Shown: positions 10,968-20,347 of the stretch, in pieces
Layout: the number at the start of each line of letters is the position of its first letter
Position numbering within the stretch: position 1 is the first letter of the stretch
Assembly: GCA_020631735.1 (NCBI GenBank)
Contig: CM036159.1
Span: forward strand, 19,817,511-19,881,510
Direction of reading: 5' to 3'
DNA from: Saccharum officinarum
Lineage: Eukaryota; Streptophyta; Magnoliopsida; Poales; Poaceae
DNA: 64,000 nt
The notes under the pieces: generated by a model
What the model was told of the DNA's origin: nothing
What the model saw: the letters and a program-made list of their open reading frames with translations, nothing else
Database searches by the model: none
Position numbers and translations under genes: made by a program

Positions 10968-13900
10968 GTGGCTGGCGGCCCTACAGCACCTACAACACCT
11001 CTCCCTGCTGTGACCCTCACTGCCTTGGCCGCGGGTGGGGGGATTACTGCCGGCTCCGAGCGCCGCCTCTACAACCCGTACTACGACCTTCCCACCTCCC
11101 CGGAGTTCCTCTTCCAGGAGGCGGCCGTCGTGCAGCGCCAGCCGGTGGTTTCCTGGGGCGAGAACCTCACCTTTCCCCCACCCATGGTGGACCTTCCTGG
11201 CTCTCCAGTCGCAGCTGCCGGGGGGGACCCGACCGCGTCCTCCCACTCGTTTTTCGCTGCTGCTCCTGGCTCTGTGAGCGCCGCTGCCCCTGCGAGTCTG
11301 GCCGCTACTGACTGGCACGCGGGCGTGCACAGTACCAGCGCCACCGCCACTGCCTATCGTGCCATGGCTCCCTACCCTCTGCAATCGGCTACCACTCCGC
11401 CCCCGCCGCAGCCGGGCCATCTTCCAGGCGCCGCCACCACCATGGCCGCGAACGCCGGGGCCGCTGGTGCGGGGGGTCCCGATTGGATCGCCGATTCGGG
11501 CGCCACTTTCCACACCACGCCCGATGCAAGTCTACTTTCTTCTCTTCGTCCTCCTCACTCTTCCTGTCCCTCTTCCATCATGGTCGCCAATGGCACTTGC
11601 ATTCCTGTCTCCTCCGTGGGCACTGCCAGTTCCCACGGCTCCTTTCATATCTTTGATGTTCTTGTGGCTCCCGGTATGGTTCACAACCTTCTCTCTATTC
11701 GCCGTTTCACAACTGACAACTCTTGTTCGGTTGAGTTTGACCCCTCTGGTCTCACCGTGCGGGATTTGGCCTCCCGGTGTCCTTTGCTCCGATGTGACAG
11801 CACTGGGCCTCTCTATACCCTTCGGTTTCCGGCGTCTGTTTCACCTCCTTCACCTTCCTCAGCCGCTTTCGCCGTCACTCCTTCCACCACCACTTGGCAC
11901 CGTCGCCTCGGCCATCCTGGCCGGGATGCCCTGACACAGCTCAGTCGTAGTTCCGACATTCGGTGCTCTCGGGCTCACGATGATCACTTGTGTCATGCAT
12001 GCCAGCTCGGCCGTCATGTTCGTCTTCCCTTTCAGTCCTCTTCCTCACATGCCACTCGTGTCTTTGATCTTATTCATTGCGACTTGTGGACTTCTCCTGT
12101 TCTCAGCATGTCTGGCTATAAGTACTATTTGGTGGTGGTTGATGATTTCTCCCATTATTCCTGGACTTTTCCCCTGCGTGCCAAGTCCGAGGCGTTCCCC
12201 ACTCTCAGCCACTTCTTCGCTTGGGTATCCACTCAGTTCGGCCTTACCATCAAGGTTGTCCAGTGCGACAATGGCCGCGAGTTCGATAACTCCACCTCAC
12301 GTGCCTTCTTCCTTTCACATGGTGTCCAGCTCCGCATGTCTTGTCCGTATACCTCATCTCAGAACGGCAAGGCCGAGCGCATGATCCGCACAACCAATGA
12401 CATCATGCGCACCCTTCTGCTCCAGGCGTCTCTACCCGCTCGCTTCTGGGCTGAGTGTCTGCACACCTCCACCTATCTCCTTAACCGACTTCCTTCTACT
12501 GCCTGCCCAGCTCCTACGCCTCACCACGCTCTTTTCGGTACCCCTCCTCGATACGACCACCTTCGAGTCTTCGGATGTGTGTGTTACCCTAACACCGCCT
12601 CCACCGCTCCCCATAAGCTGGCTCCCCGGTCGACCCTCTGTGTCTTTCTCGGATACTCTCCGGATCACAAGGGTTACCGATGCTTTGACCTTGCCTCTCG
12701 CCGTGTCCTCATCTCTCGCCATGTCGTGTTTGATGAGTCGGCCTTCCCTTACTCCACCACCTCTCCACCCACACCTCCCGCTGACCCTGCGGAGGCTTTC
12801 TTCTTTCCCACTGACCCGGCGATTCCGTCACCCTTCTCCTTCTACCCTGCAGGTACTACGGCGCACTCTCCTGGTGGTCCCGCCTCGCCCCTGCCGGACT
12901 CACACCAGGACCTTCCGGTGCCTGACACGGTCGAGGCAGCCCCGGAGCTTCCGCCCTCGCTCCCTGTGGCTTCGCTGCCTCCCGTTGTGCCTGATGTTGC
13001 CGTTCCGATCGCGGAACCGAGCACACCGACCCCACCTCCTCCCGGGCGCTTCAGGCTCGTCTACCAGCGCCGGCGGGAGCCGGCTCCGTCGATCTCGTCA
13101 CCAGCGCCGTCGTCGCCGGTGCCTGCTCCGCCAGCATCGCCACGCTCTCGCGCCGACCCGCCGGTGTACCACCCGCCTCTTCTTCACCGGGACCCTCGTC
13201 ACACTCACCCGATGGTGACGAGGCAGGCGTCTCGCCCGCAGGCGCTCACCGCCGCCGCCTGCGAGCCGGGGATCTCTCCGGTACCCTCTTCCGTCCGCGC
13301 GGCCTTGGCGGATCCTCACTGGCGCCGCGCGATGGACGAGGAGTACGCGGCCCTCCTCGCCAACCAGACATGGGACCTCGTGCCTCGTCCGCCGGGCTCC
13401 AACATTGTCACCGGCAAATGGATCTGGACGCACAAGAGGCGGGCTGATGGTTCCCTGGAGCGCTACAAGGCTCGCTGGGTCCTCCGCGAATTCACTCAGC
13501 GGCCCGGCATTGACTATACTGAGACCTTCAGTCCTGTGGTGAAGCCAGCTACAGTCCGCACCGTCCTCTCCCTGGCTCTCGAGCGCTCCTGGCCTGTGCA
13601 TCAGCTGGATGTCAAGAATGCCTTCCTTCATGGCACTCTGACTGAGACGGTCTACTGCAGTCAGCCGGCAGGTTTTGTGGATGCTTCTCGTCCTGACTTC
13701 GTCTGCCGGCTCAACAAATCTCTCTACGGGCTCAAGCAGGCACCCCGGGCTTGGTACTCTCGATTCGCTACCTTCCTGCAGACTCTTGGGTTCACGGAGG
13801 CCAAGTCTGACACCTCCCTGTTCATATATCACTATGGGGGTGAGACTGCTTACCTGCTCCTCTATGTGGATGACATTGTTCTCACTGTCTCCAGCGAGTC

Positions 13901-14723
13901 TCTACTCCACCGCATCATTGCCTCACTCCAGAAGGAATTTGCTATGAAGGATCTTGGGGTGCTCCACCACTTCCTCGGCGTCACTGTTGAGCCCCGACCT
14001 TCAGGCCTGTTCCTCCACCAGCGGCAGTTCACTTGTGACATTCTGGAGCGAGCAGGGATGATCGCCTGCCAGTCCTGCTCTACACCGGTGGACACCCAGG
14101 GCAAGCTGTCCGAAGCTGGGGGTCCGATGCTTGGGCCAGCGGACTCCACCGCCTACCGGAGTCTTGCTGGCGCACTTCAGTACCTCACTTTCACACGGCC
14201 GGACATCACTTATGCCGTCCAGCAGCTCTGCCTCTACATGCATGCTCTGCGGGAGCCTCACCTGGCTGCTATGAAGCGGCTTCTCCGGTACCTCCGTGGC
14301 ACTCTTGGCTACGGGCTGCTCCTCAGCCGGTCTTCCACGGCCGAGCTGGTTGTCTACACCGACGCTGACTGGGCGGGATGTCCGGACACCCGCAGGTCCA
14401 CCTCCGGCTACGCGGTCTTCCTCGGCGGCAACCTGGTCTCTTGGTCGTCCAAGCGCCAGCCGGTGGTTTCCCGCTCCAGTGCCGAGGCGGAGTACCGTGC
14501 CGTGGCCAACGGCGTGGCCGAGGCCGCCTGGCTCCTGGCTGAGCTTCACCGCCCCCTCGCCAGGAGCACGCTCGTCTACTGCGACAACGTCAGCGCGGTC
14601 TACCTCTCCACCAACCCCGTGCAGCACCAGAGGACCAAGCATGTGGAGATTGATCTACACTTCGTCCGCGACCGGGTGGCCATCGGTGACGTCCGGGTTC
14701 TTCACGTCCCGACCACCTCCTAG
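10968..14723 (+). CDS. Copia 1 polyprotein: protease, integrase, reverse transcriptase, RNase H
   Basis: Single open frame of 1251 codons. Protease motif IADSGATFHT is at about residue 175. The integrase zinc finger ([12 protein letters not shown] ... HACQLGRH) is followed by the DDE residues in [19 protein letters not shown] and SQNGKAERM. Reverse transcriptase has [11 protein letters not shown] and the catalytic [11 protein letters not shown]. RNase H shows [18 protein letters not shown] and YCDNVSAV. Against element 2 the frame ends early: CAG became TAG after HVPTTS, removing about 27 residues, and three residues (RQL region of EAAWL) are deleted in RNase H. The first 170 residues hold no gag but a Pro/Ala-rich region with a TIM23-like piece. 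It could supply pol functions but not Gag. Confidence 0.93.
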   Translation: MAGGPTAPTTPLPAVTLTALAAGGGITAGSERRLYNPYYDLPTSPEFLFQEAAVVQRQPVVSWGENLTFPPPMVDLPGSPVAAAGGDPTASSHSFFAAAPGSVSAAAPASLAATDWHAGVHSTSATATAYRAMAPYPLQSATTPPPPQPGHLPGAATTMAANAGAAGAGGPDWIADSGATFHTTPDASLLSSLRPPHSSCPSSIMVANGTCIPVSSVGTASSHGSFHIFDVLVAPGMVHNLLSIRRFTTDNSCSVEFDPSGLTVRDLASRCPLLRCDSTGPLYTLRFPASVSPPSPSSAAFAVTPSTTTWHRRLGHPGRDALTQLSRSSDIRCSRAHDDHLCHACQLGRHVRLPFQSSSSHATRVFDLIHCDLWTSPVLSMSGYKYYLVVVDDFSHYSWTFPLRAKSEAFPTLSHFFAWVSTQFGLTIKVVQCDNGREFDNSTSRAFFLSHGVQLRMSCPYTSSQNGKAERMIRTTNDIMRTLLLQASLPARFWAECLHTSTYLLNRLPSTACPAPTPHHALFGTPPRYDHLRVFGCVCYPNTASTAPHKLAPRSTLCVFLGYSPDHKGYRCFDLASRRVLISRHVVFDESAFPYSTTSPPTPPADPAEAFFFPTDPAIPSPFSFYPAGTTAHSPGGPASPLPDSHQDLPVPDTVEAAPELPPSLPVASLPPVVPDVAVPIAEPSTPTPPPPGRFRLVYQRRREPAPSISSPAPSSPVPAPPASPRSRADPPVYHPPLLHRDPRHTHPMVTRQASRPQALTAAACEPGISPVPSSVRAALADPHWRRAMDEEYAALLANQTWDLVPRPPGSNIVTGKWIWTHKRRADGSLERYKARWVLREFTQRPGIDYTETFSPVVKPATVRTVLSLALERSWPVHQLDVKNAFLHGTLTETVYCSQPAGFVDASRPDFVCRLNKSLYGLKQAPRAWYSRFATFLQTLGFTEAKSDTSLFIYHYGGETAYLLLYVDDIVLTVSSESLLHRIIASLQKEFAMKDLGVLHHFLGVTVEPRPSGLFLHQRQFTCDILERAGMIACQSCSTPVDTQGKLSEAGGPMLGPADSTAYRSLAGALQYLTFTRPDITYAVQQLCLYMHALREPHLAAMKRLLRYLRGTLGYGLLLSRSSTAELVVYTDADWAGCPDTRRSTSGYAVFLGGNLVSWSSKRQPVVSRSSAEAEYRAVANGVAEAAWLLAELHRPLARSTLVYCDNVSAVYLSTNPVQHQRTKHVEIDLHFVRDRVAIGDVRVLHVPTTS
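11055..11175 (+). other. Captured host fragment resembling the TIM23 N-terminus
   Basis: Within the copia 1 frame the translation contains RRLYNPYYDLPTSPEFLFQE and then SWGENLTF. Plant TIM23 proteins (mitochondrial inner-membrane import channel) share this order near their N-terminus: RLYNPY, a short linker, LPTSPEFLF, then QRRSWGENLTF. Here the linker between NPY and YDLPTSPEF is missing and a few residues are inserted before SWGENL. The match is from memory of the family, not from a search. The piece ends before the TIM23 membrane helices. Confidence 0.75.
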
Positions 14724-14814
14724 TTTGCGGACATCTTCACCAGAGACCTCTCTTCCTCGACCTTCTCCGAGTTTCGCTCCAGCCTCAACGTCTCCAGAGG
14801 CTAGTTGTGGCTGC

Positions 14815-14837
14815 GGGGGGGGGGGGGGGGGGGGGTC
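14815..14837 (+). repeat. 23-nt G homopolymer
   Basis: Uninterrupted run of 23 G just after the copia 1 coding region. Element 2 has only a short G-run at the matching place. Length may be unreliable in assembly. Confidence 0.9.
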
Positions 14838-14919
14838 CTGTGTGTGTTGTGCTCCTACTTGTTTTCTTTCTTGTTCAGCCTTGAACTCCGCTGCGCCGGT
14901 AGTTCAGACTGCGGGGGGG

Positions 14920-15035
14920 TGTTAGAGTATGATTGTATTAGGCCCATGTGGCTAGGCCCATGTGGCCCATGTATGGTACCTATATAGCTACCCTTCTAGG
15001 GTTAGCCCAATGAGAGTGAATCACAATCTCTTACA
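14920..15035 (+). repeat. 3' LTR of copia 1
   Basis: 116 bp, identical to the 5' LTR except one A/G difference (gctaggccc here, gctagaccc in the 5' copy). Confidence 0.95.
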
Positions 15036-16009
15036 CTGCCGGCCCAACTTGCACCCAAAAAAGAACTCTTTGTGCCTCCCCCAAAAAATAGTGGCAGGGT
15101 GCCGGCTTGTGGTAACGGTGCAGTCTTACCTCGGGTAGTAGCAGTGGTTGCCGGCCCAGGTTATGGTGCGGCCCTATAGGGTGAGGCCACGGTACGGGGT
15201 TTTTTCGCCCAGTTTCGCTGAGGTTTCTTCTTAGTGCAAAGTCATGGGGGTGATCTTTCCCCAACCAGTCAAGTTTCTTTATAGTTGAGACTCAAAGCTT
15301 CATTGTTGATTGATAGTATGAACTTATACTGGAAAAATTGCCACTTGTCCTGTTGCAATTATTAGAAGGTGGGATAGTAGTTTGATTTTGAAATTTTGCA
15401 TCAATATCTTGGCCAATTTGATGATGGCTTAGTATTTTCACCCACATGGACAAGTATGAACTATGAAGTGATATTGTTCTTTTTAGATATACATTTCATT
15501 TTTTCTTTTGCCTCGATATTATGTTCTGCAGGGACATATTCGCTGACTATGCCGAATTTTGTTTCAAGAGTTTTGGCGATCGAGTCAAGAACTGGTTCAC
15601 ATTAAATGAGCCAAGGATAGTATCATTCCTTGGTTATGATAAAGGGATTAACCCCCTAATCGGTGCACACAATGCACTGCCGGTGGGAACTCGTCGACAG
15701 AACCTTACATTGTTGTTCATAACATCCTCTTATCTCATGCTACTGCCGTTGCAAGATACCGCAATAAATACCAGGTATTTTTCAATGAAAAAGAAGAATA
15801 AACAAATAGGAACTATTGCAGATAGTTCAGTATTACTACCAGGGATATGCATGTCTGTGACAAAATGCACAAACTGGTGCACTGTCACTTAAAGTGTCAA
15901 TGGTAGTATAGTTTGCATATATGCAGCAAGTAACCTGAACCTGCAACTGTTAATTATTGGGTGTTCTTAATGGTTACATGCTGCGATGGTCCTTTTTTCT
16001 AGAAAATAC

Positions 16010-16265
16010 ATCAGTCGAATAGCAACTTCTCTATAGTACATGATTAGCTGCTGACAAATGCATCATGGTATATTCAGGGTTTCTCAGATTAGTCTTTTCT
16101 ACTTTCTCAGTAAACTGAACCCAAAATGCAACATAGTACAGGATGGTCATTTTGGGTTCAGTTTACTGAGAAAGTAGAAAAGACTAATCTGAGAAACCCT
16201 GAATATACCATGATGCATTTGTCAGCAGCTAATCATGTATGTTGGCATGTTGCTATTCGACTGAT
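16010..16265. repeat. Near-perfect inverted repeat (hairpin) in an intron
   Basis: Arms 16010-16128 and 16148-16265 flank a 19-nt loop. The inner 92 bp of each arm pair perfectly, starting cattttgggttcagtttact on the right arm. Then comes a mismatched patch of about 10 nt, then a perfect outer 14-17 bp (ttgctattcgactgat). It lies in the intron between exons 6 and 7 of beta-glucosidase copy 1, so the pre-mRNA would fold into a long stem. No transposon-type target duplication is evident. Confidence 0.95.
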
Positions 16266-17758
16266 ATATATATTTGCCTCCTGTGCCTAAGGAATCTAGT
16301 GGCGAAAACTGTAATATGTAAAGCATATTCTGCATTTTTTTAATCATCAATATAATTTAAAATCCCCCTCCAAAAAAAATAAAGAACAAGAAGATCGGAA
16401 ATGATCCATTATTTTCTTGAGTCTTTTGTGAGGAAATGATCCAGAACAAGTTAGTTTTTTTTTCTCTATAGGCAACTCAGAAAGGCAAGGTTGGGATAGT
16501 TCTAGACTTCAACTGGTACGAACCTCTTACCAACTCAACTGAAGATCAAGCAGCAGCGCAAAGGGCCAGGGACTTCCATATTGGTTGGTAAGATCTTAAC
16601 AGCAATATGCGACAAAATTCAGTATCTTATTTAACACAGTTACCAATATTAACCATACCAAATGGTCATGGTTCAGGTTTCTTGATCCATTAATAAATGG
16701 ACAATATCCAAAGATAATGCAGGACATTGTGAAAGATCGGCTACCAAGTTTCACACCTGAACAGGCTAAGCTAGTCAAGGGCTCATCAGACTATTTCGGG
16801 ATCAATCAATATACGACATACTACATTTCAAATGAACAAACTACTCAGCAAGGACCACCAAGCTACTCGTCTGACTGGGGCGTTCAATATAACTGTGAGT
16901 TACCAACCTGTGATTCTGGTTCTATGTGGTTGTATGTGTATAACTACAGTTTCTGAAGATCATCGCTTTCTTCCTTCCATGTTGAACTCTGCAGTTGAAA
17001 GAAATGGCGTGCAAATTGGACAGCTGGTATAAGCTTCTCCCTTTTACTACTTTGAACCCTCTACTTTATTCTGTTGGTGTTACAAGATTGACAAGTGCAA
17101 AACAGCATCAAAATTTCTGATGATGAATTTACCTGTGCAGGCGCACTCAGTTTGGCTTTACATCGTCCCATCGGGCATGTATGGAGTTGTGAACTACTTA
17201 AAGGAAAAGTACCAGAATCCAACCATCATTATCTCCGAAAACGGTACCCGAAATAACCTGTCTCCTTCACCTGAAATGCTTGCATTCCCTTCCATAATGG
17301 CATCGACAAATCATGGTGCCATGAATATAACAATATCAGGGATGGATCAACCCGGAAACCTCACGCGCGAGGAGTACCTGCACGACACCATTCGGATCGA
17401 CTTCTACAAGAACTACCTGACGGAGCTGAAGAAAGGGATCGACGACGGCGCAAATGTGGTCGGCTACTTCGCGTGGTCCCTCCTGGACAACTTCGAGTGG
17501 CTGTCGGGCTACACGTCCAAGTTCGGCATCGTCTATGTTGACTTCACGACGCTCAAGCGGTACCCCAAGGACTCGGCGTACTGGTTCAAGGACATGCTCT
17601 CAGGGACGGGCTCGAAGGCTGCCACCCCGCAGACTGGCTCAGGCACCCGCCCGGCTGGTTCGCCGTCAGCCACCTCGAATGGCGCTGCCCTGCTGGTCTC
17701 TCTGTTCGTCTCCTTGTGTGTTCTACTTCCATCCGTCTTCATGGTTTCCTCGGTTTAA

Positions 17759-18810
17759 TTAGGAATAATTTTTTTTTCTTCTAGTGTGAATTTTGTAGTG
17801 GATGGCAGCGTGTTGCTTTTAAGACATGTTGCATAGATGAGAGACCTGTTGTAGGAACGAGACTATGATTGAGGGCTTATTTTTCAGGAGCCAGCTTTGA
17901 ACGTGTGTATCTGCGTTGATTGAGCTGAGCTGCCTCTTTTCGTGTATCTGCGTTGATTAGAGTCCGTTGTCAATTGTCATGGTGGCCACCGGTTTAGTGG
18001 AGGTTCTATTTTGGCAGCTGAGTACCGAGTTTCCATTTTCATATAAATAAAAGGTTGCTGCTGGTCCGTCATGGCTCGCACGCACGCACGGCTGGATATC
18101 ATATCCGAAGGAAATTCCTATCCGAAGCGATGGGATCATTTGATGATCCTTTGTTGGCTGCACGGTAACCGTCGCCTGCTTGGACGTATCGGAAGCTCAA
18201 TAGATATGCGATGCGACACTGCTTGTCGGCACGTTAGCTACATCCACTTTGAATGCAGCGTCGCGCGATATATACGTATAATGGTAAACAATCCCGCAGA
18301 GGCATGCTCGTGATCCTTGCGTTGCTATAGGTTACTGGTTCCTCGCAGCTTCTGAGCTTCCACCTGCCCCGTGAGGCCGGCCGTGACCTTCAACGGGATG
18401 TCAGGAGCGGTTCCATTTCGATTTCGCACCGTGCTTGATCCAGCGATCGCTGAAAAATGCATGAGTCGAGTCCAGATCGCTTCCCCACATGGCCACGTTC
18501 TTCCGATGTGGCAGCACGAGTACACCCAAGTTAGCAGCTGCAGCCTGCAGTAGCAGCACAACGAAATCTTCGATATCCCAGCCAAATAATTCAAGTCCGT
18601 CCGCACGACGTGCTGTTTCACCGGTCAACAAGACAGTAGACAGCCCGCACCGGCGCACGGCGAGATAGCCGCAGACAGCCGGTTCATCAAAAAAAAAAAG
18701 GAGGAAGAGGATCGCACTAGCCACCAAGGAAAGTAGACGCAGACAGGGCGACCCATAAACAGTCCAAGCCTCCAAGGAAAGTAGACGCGCACGAGCCATG
18801 CCTCGGATAA
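17759..18810. other. Intergenic between the two beta-glucosidase copies
   Basis: Probable 3' UTR of copy 1 in the first few hundred bases, then unique spacer. A short direct repeat (ccaaggaaagtagacgc, near 18724 and 18773) is present. No gene recognised; an open frame on the minus strand at 18401-18799 has no family match I know. Confidence 0.5.
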
Positions 18811-19100
18811 GGCTCCGTTTGGATACTCTCGACTAAATTTTACCTCAGAGCTAAAGATTAGCCCTTAGAATAAAGGGGCTAAAGATTAACCTATGAGACT
18901 ATTAGGATTCAGGGGCTAAAGATTAGCCTCTTACCCTATAATAACTCATTTGCTCCTAATTTATTACCTATACAATATGTCGGGATTTTACCTAACAGGA
19001 CCATTTTTAGTCTTTTTAGTCTACCTTCGAGGAGCTAATGAAAAGAAGATAAGCTAAAATTTAGCCTCACGTTTTGCCCTTCAGTTTGAATCCGTGAAAA
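18811..19100. mobile_element. Degenerate Tourist-like MITE
   Basis: Begins ggctccgtttggatactc and contains repeated gggctaaagattagcc motifs, ending near an inverted ttagcctcacgttttgcc. Arms are diverged, so the boundaries are approximate. It lies about 280 bp upstream of the second beta-glucosidase ATG. Confidence 0.45.
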
Positions 19101-19814
19101 GCTCAAAGTGACTGAATGAGATGGGCTAAACTTCAGCCGTAACATATTCGCTACCCGCGCCAGCCGTGTCGGCCCGTCGTAGTCAGGAAGAGGATATCGT
19201 CGAAACTCGGGCGCGTGCACGGTCAAGTTCGCATCAAAAAGATGCCGCGCCGGGGACTATAGGGACTAGGGAGTGGTGACGACCCTAGCTAGTAGGATTG
19301 CTACTGCCACCCAACCGTTACCAGGAGTCCGGAGCCAGTGAGAGTTGCTTGGTCTGTGCGGCAGCCGGCAGGGGAGAAGAGATGGTTGCTGCCCGGTGGG
19401 CGGCGCTGCTGCTGGCGTGCGGCCAGGTGCCAGCGGCGGGGGGAGGAGCGAGCTGGCTGGGAGGGCTGAGCCGGGCGGCGTTCCCCAGGGGCTTCGTGTT
19501 CGGGACCGCGACGTCGGCGTACCAGGTCGAGGCCGCCGCGGCCCCTCCACCTGGGACCCATTCGTGCACACTCCAGGTACGGTGGCATAGCAATCACCTT
19601 CACCTCTCGCTTACACTCAGATTCGGTTGCGCCCGGCTGCCCCGTCTCCGTGCTACGGTGCTAGCAAAGCTCGGCTTTCGACTAGTGTAGTGTGCTGCAA
19701 GAGCCTGATGCGCAGGCGTACGAAATGGCCCTCTCGATCTGTACTCGACCCGCCTGACTCGGGGGCGGTGCCTTGCGACGATTGAATTTCCTGTTCCATT
19801 GACAACCTCTGCTT

Positions 19815-20058
19815 TGGGTGTGTTTAGTTACCTGGAAAAGGGTGAAAAATGTACTGTAGCACGTTTTGGCTTTATTTGGTAAATAGTGTCCAACCATTGA
19901 CTAATTAGGTTCAAAACGTTCGTCTCGCAAAGTACAACCAAGATGTACAATTAGTTTTTAATTTCATCTACATTTAGTACTCCATGCATGTATCACAAGT
20001 TTGATGTGACGGAGATTTTTTTTGCATAGTGTTTTTTTTTGTGGAACTAAACACAGCC
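19815..20058. mobile_element. MITE in intron 1 of beta-glucosidase copy 2
   Basis: About 244 bp from gggtgtgtttagttacc to the inverted end ggaactaaacacagcc, ending 19 bp before exon 2. Internal blocks match the 5492-5726 copy. Confidence 0.75.
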
Positions 20059-20347
20059 TTTATGTCGCGATCACCAGGAAATATTGTAGGGAATCAGACT
20101 GCAGACGTCGCTGTGGATCAGTATCATCGCTACAGGGTACTGCTACTATATGACAAGATGAGGTCAGGCTGTTCGCTTGAGCTGATCTGGCTGGCTAAAA
20201 GTACTGCTGGCTGTTTTTTTTTTGACAAAAATATTGCTGGCTGGCTGGCTGATTTGGCTGATAATCTCAAACAAACAGGCCAGAGATGTACTAGTAAATG
20301 CTAGAATCCATCTAGTCTATGTTTTATGCAGGTGAAATTTGAAGTAA

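Larger units (their letters stand above)
10321..15035 (+). mobile_element. Ty1/copia LTR retrotransposon 1 (short-LTR, Ale/Retrofit-like), gag-less
   Basis: Complete element of 4715 bp with 116-bp LTRs, a primer-binding site, a pol reading frame, a G-rich polypurine tract (gcggggggg before 14920) and a perfect 5-bp target duplication CTGCC (10316-10320 and 15036-15040). The two LTRs differ at one of 116 positions, so insertion was recent. It sits in intron 5 of beta-glucosidase copy 1 in the same orientation as the gene. The usual gag domain, present in element 2, is absent here. The very short LTRs suggest the Ale lineage; this is inference. Confidence 0.95.
10251..15295. mobile_element. SINE-like insertion with 16-bp direct repeats, split by the copia element
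   Basis: The 16-mer tatagttgagactcaa occurs at 10251-10266 and 15280-15295. Removing the copia element and one copy of its CTGCC duplication leaves about 293 bp between them. Long perfect target duplications around a body of about 300 bp ending in a T-rich stretch (gtttcttt) fit a SINE or other LINE-mobilised sequence. A tRNA-like A-box resemblance near 10283 (agtgtggtggtt) is weak and I do not see a clear B-box. Confidence 0.5.
8532..17758 (+). pseudogene. GH1 beta-glucosidase, tandem copy 1, frameshifted in exon 6, with a GPI-like C-terminus
   Basis: Eleven exons: 8532-8784, 9090-9148, 9733-9808, 9911-9982, 10071-10158, 15532-15774, 16472-16587, 16677-16894, 16995-17026, 17141-17243, 17340-17758. 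It begins with a signal peptide, then [20 protein letters not shown]. Both catalytic glutamates are encoded: acid/base in TLNEP (exon 6) and nucleophile in SENG (exon 10). Family: retaining beta-glucosidases of the rice Os3BGlu7/8 type, acting on glucosides in the apoplast or vacuole. Exon 6 is 243 nt where the sister gene has 244; one C is missing in the C-run near 15652-15656, after NEP, so the frame is lost before exon 7. All other exon phases are intact, so a consensus error is possible. The protein would end in about 50 extra residues, Ser/Thr/Gly/Pro-rich then a hydrophobic tail (LLVSLFVSLCVLLPSVFM), as in GPI-anchored proteins. Intron 5 holds a SINE-like insertion and a copia element. 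Confidence 0.88.

Noticed and set aside
10422..11513. Long minus-strand open frame (363 codons) opposite the start of copia 1
   Set aside because: It is a shadow of the GC-rich Pro/Ala sequence on the + strand: Gly/Arg/Ser-rich with no domain, and it crosses the LTR.
18401..18799. Minus-strand frame of 132 codons with a hydrophobic stretch
   Set aside because: No similarity I recognise, no splice or promoter context, and the start lies in a repeated spacer sequence.
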